Shown: positions 30,170 to 37,289 of the stretch, one piece after another
Layout of the letters: every line of letters starts with the position of its first letter
How positions within the stretch are numbered: the stretch's first letter is position 1
NCBI RefSeq assembly: GCF_003333305.1
Contig: NZ_QOLD01000095.1
Location: forward strand, 41,782 to 105,781
DNA length: 64,000 bases
From: Candidatus Colwellia aromaticivorans
Lineage (GTDB): Bacteria; Pseudomonadota; Gammaproteobacteria; Enterobacterales; Alteromonadaceae
Direction: 5' to 3'
Made by a program: the position numbers and the translations under genes
Notes under the pieces: generated by a model
What the model was told of the DNA's origin: nothing
The model's input: only the letters and a program-made list of their open reading frames with translations
Databases searched by the model: none

Positions 30170-30481
30170 TACCAATTTGATTAAATTTCTTCCCAACTCA
30201 GAGCTATGCTCGATGTTCAATAACAAGGCAAATTTGTTTCGGTTTAGTCACTATAAATCAAATAAATTTAACGAAGTTAGTGGGCATCGAGCAAGCTCCC
30301 AAAGGGCGAGGTTAAAAGGCTTACATGCTGCGTTATTGATTTTGATAATGGCGCTACATGGATGTAGCTTATTAGATAATGCAGGAGCACATTATCCTGA
30401 ATAACCATTCTCTTCAATCAATGCCTTGCCTCTAAGCCTTTTAATTCTCGCTGAGTGGGAAAGAACTTAATCAACTTGGTA
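30170..30481. repeat. Dispersed hairpin repeat, family A core with different ends
   Basis: 312 bp between lpp and a small hypothetical gene. The ends are a different inverted pair (TACCAATTTGATTAAATTTC and the complement of TACCAAGTTGATTAAGTTC), yet the core at about 30300-30453 matches the repeat at 3339. It has the outer arms GGGCGAGGTTAAAAGGCTTA / CTAAGCCTTTTAATTCTCGC and hairpins GCTACAT/ATGTAGC and GATAATG/CATTATC. The second stem differs from the 3339 copy at paired positions. The same core therefore moves with different termini. Confidence 0.85.
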
Positions 30482-30535
30482 TTAACAAGAGTATGACACA
30501 TATAAGTTTGATTTTACAAAATCAATTTTAGGTGT

Positions 30536-30901
30536 TTATTTATTGTCGCTTAAGCTGACAGATTCAATGAGTTCTTCCATTAATTTTCTCTTGATATCTA
30601 GTTGCTGTTTAGCTTCTAATCCGTATTTTTCAGCTAATAATTCATAATCACTTAGTGCTAAACTTACCGTTAGACGAGGGCGTTTGGGGCGTTTATTAAT
30701 GGGCAAGCCTAAAATATCACGAATTTGATCTGATGGGCTAAGGCCGGCATCAAGTGCCTGCTTGCGAATGGACAATTGAATTTTTTCATCCATATCAAAA
30801 GCAACTTGCACGGCTTTCATTGCTTTTACGGAAGACTGCCATTTTTCAGGAATTTTTCTATCTTTTTTTGTAGGGATAGATGAAGTGTTCGCTTTTGTCA
30901 T
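30536..30901 (-). CDS. Hypothetical 121-aa protein, last gene of PspA/DUF350 cluster
   Basis: No family recognised. It is basic at the N terminus (TKKDRKIPEKWQS), then shows FDMDEKIQLSIRKQALDAGLSPSDQIRDILGLPINKRPKRPRLTVSLALSDYELL in spaced segments that resemble ribbon-helix-helix-like or short DNA-binding helices, and ends in a charged helix. No signal peptide is seen. It starts 16 bases after the DUF2491 gene stop and is probably co-transcribed with it. A regulatory role is only a guess. Confidence 0.65.
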   Translation of the reverse strand: MTKANTSSIPTKKDRKIPEKWQSSVKAMKAVQVAFDMDEKIQLSIRKQALDAGLSPSDQIRDILGLPINKRPKRPRLTVSLALSDYELLAEKYGLEAKQQLDIKRKLMEELIESVSLSDNK

Positions 30902-30916
30902 ATTATTTCCTAGTTC

Positions 30917-31558
30917 CTAACTCGCCGGGTACATATCAATAATATCGGTTAATGGTCTAAATAAGGTTAAAAAAACATCAGTATCACCATCTTGCCACAC
31001 TTCGACATCTAAGCCTTTACTTTGATCTTCGTTATACAAGGTGTACAGCTCAAGTTGTTCACCACTACCTTCACCTTCATAGGCTGAAAGATCTTCACTG
31101 CGATGATCTTTTCGATGAAAGTAACCCACTTTTGCAAAAATGCTTTGTTGGTATTGTTCACTACTCCAAGTTGAAGTGACATCATTATCACCTTGGCGGT
31201 TTAAAAAGGCTTGACCGGGTTCATCAAAAATTTGTGAGAAGTTATCTAGATCAAATAACGTTTCAACATCATCATGCTCGATTTTCAATGAAAACTTTAG
31301 CTCGGTGGTGTCATCAATCTCTAAGGATAAAAATATAGCCAGTTCATCATTACCTTGCAAAGACCATTCAGTTTGTGTGTTTTGTTCGTATTCATAGCTA
31401 TTAACAGCGATCACTTGAAACTGTTGACCTTGTAACACTTTGGGTAATGCAAAACTATCAGTTAATACAATAATATCACCGGCTAAAAGTTGGTTGACGT
31501 GAGTTAATTTACGTTGAGTTTGCGCTTCTTTGTTAAATATTTTTTTAAAAAAACTCAT
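30917..31558 (-). CDS. DUF2491-family protein (YjfK-like)
   Basis: 213 aa, close in length to E. coli YjfK (219 aa). It begins MSFFKKIFNKE and then shows LLAGDIIVLTDSFALPKVLQGQQFQVIAVNSYEY, followed by mixed beta segments with many acidic residues and the YEGEGSGEQLELYTLYN stretch. There is no signal peptide or membrane segment, so it is cytosolic or peripherally attached. Its neighbours on the same strand are a PspA-family and a DUF2170 gene, as in E. coli yjfIJK. Molecular function is not known. Confidence 0.8.
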   Translation of the reverse strand: MSFFKKIFNKEAQTQRKLTHVNQLLAGDIIVLTDSFALPKVLQGQQFQVIAVNSYEYEQNTQTEWSLQGNDELAIFLSLEIDDTTELKFSLKIEHDDVETLFDLDNFSQIFDEPGQAFLNRQGDNDVTSTWSSEQYQQSIFAKVGYFHRKDHRSEDLSAYEGEGSGEQLELYTLYNEDQSKGLDVEVWQDGDTDVFLTLFRPLTDIIDMYPAS

Positions 31559-31623
31559 GATTTATCTCAATTTTCAAATAAACAGTTTCGAATTAATAGT
31601 TGTGATTTAATCGTTGGAAGTAA

Positions 31624-31657
31624 TAGAGTAGCGAGCTATTGCTAACTCGCTACTCTA
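31624..31657. repeat. 12-bp perfect hairpin between pspA-like and DUF2491 genes
   Basis: TAGAGTAGCGAG and CTCGCTACTCTA are exact complements around a 10-base loop. It lies inside the presumed operon, 17 bases past the PspA-like stop on the minus strand. It could attenuate or process the transcript so that the PspA-like gene is made in excess of the genes after it. Only a weak T-rich stretch follows. Confidence 0.65.
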
Positions 31658-31673
31658 AAAGTCATTATATTAA

Positions 31674-32363
31674 TTACTTTTGTTTCGCTTTAATGCGATC
31701 AAGTACTGAGTTGGCACTGTTTTCTTGTGAGCCAATACCAGCAGCTTTCAATTGTGCTGTTAATGATGAATCAGAGTTTTCAGATTCAAGTATTTCAGCA
31801 GCTTTCATTTTATCATCAAATTTCTGTTGCTTGGCTTTGATACGTTCTAACGAATCTTTAGCGCTTAACAATTTAGAATTGCTTGATGAAAAATTATCGG
31901 TAATAGCAGAAGTCGCTTTTTGCACACTTTCTGTAGTTTTTACCATAGATAATTGGCGCTTATGTTCTGTTACTTGGCGCTCACTTTTCTTTACTAACTC
32001 TTTAAGTCTATCAGCATTGCCGGTAAAGCTATTTAGTGCCTGTTCTTGTGCGCTTAGATCATTTTCTAAGGTGGAAATTTTTTCGGCAACAGCAAGTGCT
32101 AATGTTTCATCGCCTTTTTCTAAGGCTTGACCAACATAACCTTCATGTTCAGTTATTTCACGTTGTAAACGAGTTACTTCACGGTTTGCTGACATTTGCT
32201 CAGCCATTACGCCAGTTAAGTCACGTTTTGCTTTGGTTAAGTGATTTTCGGCATCACGAATTTCTTGTTCAAATATACGGGTAGCATTTGCATCAATAAT
32301 TGCTTCGCCAGCTTCTGAAGCACCACCACGAATGGCGGTCATAATCTTTTTAAATATACTCAT
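31674..32363 (-). CDS. PspA/IM30-family protein (YjfJ-like)
   Basis: 229 aa, nearly all helical, with the PspA/Vipp1 pattern. The amphipathic start MSIFKKIMTAIRGG is followed by a long coiled coil with IFEQEIRDAENHLTKAKRDL and LQREITEHEGYVGQALEKGDETLALAVAEKI. PspA proteins polymerise on stressed inner membranes. The psp operon partners PspB and PspC are absent here. Instead the gene sits with DUF2170, DUF2491 and DUF350 genes, matching E. coli YjfJ rather than PspA itself. Confidence 0.87.
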   Translation of the reverse strand: MSIFKKIMTAIRGGASEAGEAIIDANATRIFEQEIRDAENHLTKAKRDLTGVMAEQMSANREVTRLQREITEHEGYVGQALEKGDETLALAVAEKISTLENDLSAQEQALNSFTGNADRLKELVKKSERQVTEHKRQLSMVKTTESVQKATSAITDNFSSSNSKLLSAKDSLERIKAKQQKFDDKMKAAEILESENSDSSLTAQLKAAGIGSQENSANSVLDRIKAKQK

Positions 32364-32423
32364 TTTTCTCTCCTAATAAGATGACATTTTAGCTTGAATT
32401 TGTTTGTCGTATTACACTACGAC

Positions 32424-32837
32424 TTACAGCAGATAGTCACTCATATCATCAATTACTTCTATGGCGTTATTGCTTAATACCGCCAGTTCATGCTCAATAT
32501 CTTCAAAAGTTGAATTGATAGATAAAGCACCAAAAACTACATATTTATCACCGATTTTTGAAAAAGATGATAATGGCATGGGGATGTTCATTTCTAACAT
32601 ACTTTCGTGCATGGTATTTACACATTCAGTTTTTACTTCATCAGCTCCCCAAAGGTAACTAATGCACAAAATTTGGTCATCGGTTACTGATACAAAAATG
32701 GGTAGTTCTTCTCGACCCAAAAGCGTTATTTGCAGTACATCGACTTCACCGGATATTGGTTGACAGTCAAAGTCCATTCCTGTGTCAGAATTGTCGGCCA
32801 AACTATTTAAATGATCAGCTATAGTATGAATATTCAT
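32424..32837 (-). CDS. DUF2170-family protein (YjfI-like)
   Basis: 137 aa (E. coli YjfI 133 aa), cytoplasmic and acidic. Stretches such as LQITLLGREELPIFVSVTDDQILCISYLW and MPLSSFSKIGDKYVVFGALS fit the family. It lies 60 bases upstream of the PspA-like gene on the same strand, the E. coli yjfI-yjfJ order. No enzymatic motif is visible. The gap before it, to the aminopropyltransferase-like gene, holds repeat element C. Confidence 0.8.
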   Translation of the reverse strand: MNIHTIADHLNSLADNSDTGMDFDCQPISGEVDVLQITLLGREELPIFVSVTDDQILCISYLWGADEVKTECVNTMHESMLEMNIPMPLSSFSKIGDKYVVFGALSINSTFEDIEHELAVLSNNAIEVIDDMSDYLL

Positions 32838-32984
32838 GTACTTCCTATCCTTATCAAAAATATATAGACGACATAATATGTCATCGTGGTTAAATTTAGC
32901 AGCTTGACATATTATGTCAAGTGTTTTTTGTTTCTATTCTAGACTTCTTTTCTTAATCTTAAAATTTATTACCGTTATTACGTT

Positions 32985-33262
32985 ATTAATTAACATGCCT
33001 ATGTAGTTAACTCAGGAGCTTGCTGTAAACGTCAGGACAATATGCTCCTGCATTGTCTAATAAACTACATCCATGTAGCGTATCTTCGAAGTTTTTGATC
33101 GAAGATCCATTGTATTATTGCTTGGATTCAGGACGATGTGCTCCATGCATAGTCTAATAAGTGGCACCCATGCCACGTCAGCAAAACACCACTGGAATGA
33201 CGAAAGCCTAATACACCACGGGGATGACGTCCTGAGCCATGTACATAGGCAAGTTAATTAAT
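32985..33262. repeat. Dispersed repeat, family C, with duplicated hairpin module
   Basis: 278 bp. The ends are inverted: ATTAATTAACATGCCTATGT at the left and the complement of ATTAATTAACTTGCCTATGT at the right, about 27 of 32 positions matching. Inside, the two-hairpin module of family A occurs twice in reverse orientation. First comes GACAAT/ATTGTC with CTACAT/ATGTAG (about 33033-33079). Then a diverged copy has GTGGCA/TGCCAC (about 33124-33179). An ATCTTCGA/TCGAAGAT stem and a REP-like 'ggaatgacg' unit follow. The right terminus supplies the last codons and stop of the next gene. Confidence 0.8.
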
Positions 33263-34957
33263 CCCTTGTTGAGTTTGCCATGCTTTTTGGTGTAATTGAT
33301 AAAGCTTATGACTACCTAAGGTATTTATATCTATGCTTTCCTCATCTTTAAAAAAATCATTAGGGAAAATAAAAGCTGACTTTAATATTTCTAGATTGAG
33401 CCAATTATGTTTTACCGGTAACTGCTTTAAGTTTTCTAATCTTGCTAATGGGCTTACTCCCATCTTTGCTCCGATAGTCCAACCCCATTCGCCAAAGCTT
33501 GGCACATTGTCGTGATATTGCTGAACATGCGCAAAGTTTGCAGCACTTAATGTTTTTCCAATAGATATAAATGAGTTTTTAGCATGGTAAGGACTTGTTG
33601 ACTGAATGGCAATTAAGCCATCTCCTGAAAGTAATTGTTTTAATCGAGCGTAAAAATTAACCGTGTACAGCTTATTGAGATCTGGATGACTAGGATCGGG
33701 AAGATCGACAATAATCGCATCAAATATTTGTCCAGTTTTAAGTAGTTCATTAACGGTAATAAAAGCATCGCTTCTTAATATAGTGACGCGTTTATCTTGT
33801 AAACTATTTTGATTTAAATGGCTTATCTTTCGAGCTAAGCTAGCATTAAGGTGCTCTTCTGGTTTCTGGAATATATCAATCAATTCGCTATCGAGGTCAA
33901 TCAAGGTGACTTTTTTGGGTTCGTATTTTAATACGTCTCGTAATGCTAAACCATCACCACCGCCAATAATGAGTACATTATCATATCGGGCTGAGCCTGC
34001 TAAAACGGGTGCGACTAAATAGTCATGATAAATATGTTCATCAATAGATGAAAACTGTAACCGACCATTTAGATAAAAGTTAATAATGCTAGTTTGTTCT
34101 TCGTCAGCACTAAGGCCTAAATGGCGCTCAGTGAAGGTCAGTTGCTGATAATGGGTTTTTTGCACGTGTACTACTTTATCTAAATAAAGCAGGCTATTCA
34201 TTTGATTAAGCCACTGATTACCGTAATTAAACATTAGAACAATAATTAACGCCAACACAAGATGTAAACCAAGAAAGGTTTTACGCCACGTTAGTTTATG
34301 CCAATAACGTAAAACAAAAAAAGCGCCAGCAATTAGGTTTAAACTTGCTGTTAATGCTGCAGCTTTGCTGATATCTATACTAAGTAAAAAAACAACCCAT
34401 ATCGCCGCGCCAACCCCAGCACCAATATAATCTGCGCCATAAATAGTCCCTAAATTATTCGCGAGATGCTGACCATGTATTTCTTCACGAATTCTGGCAA
34501 TAAGTGGAATTTCCATACCGATAAGAAAACCTAATATCACACCGAAAAAATATGGACTTTTGATGGCAATAAAACTTAACTGCTTAAATACGCCTCCTTT
34601 AGGTAGCATATCAGGAGGAAGGGCAAACATATCGGCAATGATGTGTGGCAATATTTGAGTAATGGCTATCAAGCCACCAATGATTAAAATTGCACTAGCA
34701 CCCAGTAAAGCAATGATTAATTCTAAATAAACAAAACCATTAAAGGCACAGCGCACTTTACGCGCGGCAAAAGCACCTAATCCCATTGAGACAATCATTA
34801 AACCAATCATGGTATATATAGTGCTTTCCATTACGCCAAGCACTCGGCCAGCATAATGTGAAAGGAGGTATTCATAAATCAAACCACAACCAGCGAGAAC
34901 CGCCATGGTTAAAATGAGTAGTGTGTCGTCTAAATAGTGGGTGTTTTTTGAAAACAT
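33254..34957 (-). CDS. Membrane-anchored spermidine-synthase-like protein
   Basis: 567 aa. The N-terminal half has about seven hydrophobic segments (for example LLILTMAVLAGCGLIYEYLL, FGVILGFLIGMEIPL, FVLALIIVLMF). The C-terminal half (about 265-510) is an aminopropyltransferase-type Rossmann domain, with LIIGGGDGLALRDVLKYEP for the nucleotide, an acidic LIDLDSEL, DAIIVDLPDPSHPDLNKLYTV with the likely catalytic Asp, and IAIQSTSPYH. It may move an aminopropyl group from decarboxylated SAM to a membrane-linked or cytoplasmic acceptor; the acceptor is unknown. The last codons lie in repeat C, so the C terminus was probably replaced by insertion. Confidence 0.83.
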   Translation of the reverse strand: MFSKNTHYLDDTLLILTMAVLAGCGLIYEYLLSHYAGRVLGVMESTIYTMIGLMIVSMGLGAFAARKVRCAFNGFVYLELIIALLGASAILIIGGLIAITQILPHIIADMFALPPDMLPKGGVFKQLSFIAIKSPYFFGVILGFLIGMEIPLIARIREEIHGQHLANNLGTIYGADYIGAGVGAAIWVVFLLSIDISKAAALTASLNLIAGAFFVLRYWHKLTWRKTFLGLHLVLALIIVLMFNYGNQWLNQMNSLLYLDKVVHVQKTHYQQLTFTERHLGLSADEEQTSIINFYLNGRLQFSSIDEHIYHDYLVAPVLAGSARYDNVLIIGGGDGLALRDVLKYEPKKVTLIDLDSELIDIFQKPEEHLNASLARKISHLNQNSLQDKRVTILRSDAFITVNELLKTGQIFDAIIVDLPDPSHPDLNKLYTVNFYARLKQLLSGDGLIAIQSTSPYHAKNSFISIGKTLSAANFAHVQQYHDNVPSFGEWGWTIGAKMGVSPLARLENLKQLPVKHNWLNLEILKSAFIFPNDFFKDEESIDINTLGSHKLYQLHQKAWQTQQGIN

Positions 34958-35073
34958 ATAAGAATATTGACTAGCGTGAATTTGGATTTTTGGTGGTTTT
35001 TAATACATGAGTTTCGAGTATCAAGTTACGAAGACACTTTATTCGCAACTCGAAACTGTTAACTCGTAACTGG

Positions 35074-35976
35074 TTAGGCCATTAACGCGGTTAATATCAA
35101 GGCTATTGAAATACTCGTCGCCATTTCAATACTAGCAACACCAATATTATGTTGCTGATCTACTTCTTCTACTAGATTGATCCCCCAAAGCACAATGCGT
35201 TTGGCTATTGAGGTCAACACTGTAACTAATAGTGTCATTATTATACCAAAGACTAACCAGCCCAGTAAATTCACTACTAAGGTGTCAGGACTATAAACAA
35301 GGAAGTGACTTGCTGCTGTAACGGCAAGAGCGGTACTAATGACTTGACCACTATAACGAATAGCCAGTGCTAAATGTCCATCACTTAACGCTTCTTGTAG
35401 GCAATCTTCTTGATTATCTTTAGCGTATTTTTTCTCTCTAATACGAGTCACTAACACTAACACCGCTTGCGCGACAATAAAACCACTGGTAATGGCGATG
35501 AAGGTTGAAACATCTAAACCATCAACCCAAAGCAATACCGCGCGAATAATAATTGCTGTAGCAATTGCACCAGCAGCGTCAATAATACCAATGGTTAGAT
35601 TTTTATCTTTTATTAACTCTGTTTTATTTAAGTGCTGTAAAGCTACCTTATCCTGAATGATACGACCCACTTTAATCAATATTAATCCGTAGGTACCATA
35701 GGCCAACATACCGATGATTTCCATCATATAACTTGGCGCATTTTCTCCAGTAATAGCACCGGTTAATACTATGCCCAAAGCAAAAATACTACCGGCAACA
35801 CTAACACCAAAAGCAAAGTTATCTTTTTGTGCTAATTCTTCAGTACTATTTACTTGGCTTGTTAAACCCAATAAAAAGCGCATAGCACCTAAAAGCATGA
35901 TAGCAATAGTGATGTCTATGGCTAAATAAACCAGTAATTCTTGATTAACACCAACGAGATCTATCAATGTGTTCAT
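35074..35976 (-). CDS. Tandem DUF350 membrane protein (YjfL-like)
   Basis: 300 aa with about eight membrane segments arranged as two DUF350 units (about 15-150 and 160-300). E. coli YjfL is a single unit of about 132 aa. Each unit has a helix after a polar start, such as DNFAFGVSVAGSIFALGIVLTGAI and NIGVASIEMATSISIALILTALM, and the two are diverged copies. It lies 116 bases upstream of the aminopropyltransferase-like gene and 31 bases downstream of the lipoprotein gene, so all three are likely one transcript. Function is unknown. Confidence 0.82.
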   Translation of the reverse strand: MNTLIDLVGVNQELLVYLAIDITIAIMLLGAMRFLLGLTSQVNSTEELAQKDNFAFGVSVAGSIFALGIVLTGAITGENAPSYMMEIIGMLAYGTYGLILIKVGRIIQDKVALQHLNKTELIKDKNLTIGIIDAAGAIATAIIIRAVLLWVDGLDVSTFIAITSGFIVAQAVLVLVTRIREKKYAKDNQEDCLQEALSDGHLALAIRYSGQVISTALAVTAASHFLVYSPDTLVVNLLGWLVFGIIMTLLVTVLTSIAKRIVLWGINLVEEVDQQHNIGVASIEMATSISIALILTALMA

Positions 35977-36007
35977 AACTATCTATCCTATTTCTTGTTA
36001 CTTATTC

Positions 36008-37045
36008 TTATTTACCACGTCGAAAACTACGTGATGTATTGGTGTTAGAGTTTCTAAAACTTGAGTTTTTACCATACTTTGATTTAGAAGTAGACTTACT
36101 CGCATAGTTACTTTTTTTAGCGGTATTATTTCGAAAACGATTAGCGCTAGATTGTGCTGTTTTACTTTTGGAAGATAAACTCGATGAGCCAGTACGGTTT
36201 TTATTGTAGGGGCTGGTAAATTTTTTGCCTCTACTGGCAAATGATTTTTTAGTGCGCTGATCAAGTTGCGTTTGTTTATTTAGCTGGCTAGGTGAACTAT
36301 AGCGAGTTCTGCCGTAATCATTATAGTAGCTATAGTTTCTATTTCGTCCCCAGTCGCTATAGTATGCAGGGCGGCCAAACATGTTTCCCATCATAGAATA
36401 CATACCGTACCATGCCCAAAATGACATACCGTTACTACCCGTTTGCCAATTACCATAACTTGGATTGCCAATAAGCTGTTCACCCGTGCCAAAATCTTGC
36501 GCATTATTTGCTTGTTGAGATTGTGATTTAGATAAAGAGTTTACTCTAGGTAATTGACCGTCAGACATATCAGCTAATACATTTAGGGGATCACTTAATG
36601 CCTCAGAATAAAGTACCGGATCAGCCGCTTGATAAATATTGAGTAATTCGTCATAAAGGGCTTGGCTTGAAGCAAACATTTGCGGTTGGTTTTTTGCGGT
36701 ATTAACTCTATCGAGTAAGGCGCGATACATCGGACCTTGTATGCTAGCATCTTTACTAAACTCATCAGTCAATGCGTTTAAACTTGGCTTGAGTATTGAT
36801 ACTTTTGTCGCATACTGATGAATTAAATTAGCATTGCGCACCTGACCATTAGTTAACGCCTCACCCAACTGAGTAACTCTTTTCTCGGTTATAGGGAGTT
36901 GCTGTAGAGCCTGCTCTTTAACGGGATCGCCACAAGCAGATAACAATAAAATAGAGAGCACTAACATTGATCTAGTGCACATTTTATTAAAAAATCGTTT
37001 GATAAAAGAGTCTTTTAGACTTTGCATTTCTGCTATCATCTCCAT
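36008..37045 (-). CDS. Unrecognised lipoprotein with basic Ser/Asn/Arg-rich tail
   Basis: 345 aa as drawn. A lipobox LLSAC places the acylated Cys at residue 38. Starts at codon 7 or 22 would give more usual signal lengths, so the start is uncertain. The middle (about 45-165) is helical. Then comes a Gly-, Tyr- and Trp-rich block (SFWAWYGMYSMMGNMFGRPAY) and a 110-residue C-terminal tail almost free of acidic residues and packed with Ser, Lys, Arg and Asn. Such a tail could bind anionic polymer (LPS, peptidoglycan or nucleic acid). It is the first gene of the PspA/DUF350 cluster. No family is recognised. Confidence 0.7.
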   Translation of the reverse strand: MEMIAEMQSLKDSFIKRFFNKMCTRSMLVLSILLLSACGDPVKEQALQQLPITEKRVTQLGEALTNGQVRNANLIHQYATKVSILKPSLNALTDEFSKDASIQGPMYRALLDRVNTAKNQPQMFASSQALYDELLNIYQAADPVLYSEALSDPLNVLADMSDGQLPRVNSLSKSQSQQANNAQDFGTGEQLIGNPSYGNWQTGSNGMSFWAWYGMYSMMGNMFGRPAYYSDWGRNRNYSYYNDYGRTRYSSPSQLNKQTQLDQRTKKSFASRGKKFTSPYNKNRTGSSSLSSKSKTAQSSANRFRNNTAKKSNYASKSTSKSKYGKNSSFRNSNTNTSRSFRRGK

Positions 37046-37289
37046 AAAAATGCTATGTTAAGAATATCTATTCAGTAAAATATCGTGAGTGAATTATTTT
37101 GGTAATTTATTACTCTGTAACCTTACGATAAAACACTAAGGCCTCGATTAATACACTTCGAGGAAGACAGCGATTGAATAGTTCAGGGTATTAATAGCAT
37201 TAATGACATATTATGTCTATTGTTCAAATTATATTGTCTTGATTATACTATCTTGATGCATTTATTTTAAGTAATAAAAAGGACTGCTT

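Noticed and set aside
29958..30404. 148-codon plus-strand open frame over lpp and repeat A3
   Set aside because: It crosses the lpp gene antisense and the repeat; it is a shadow frame.
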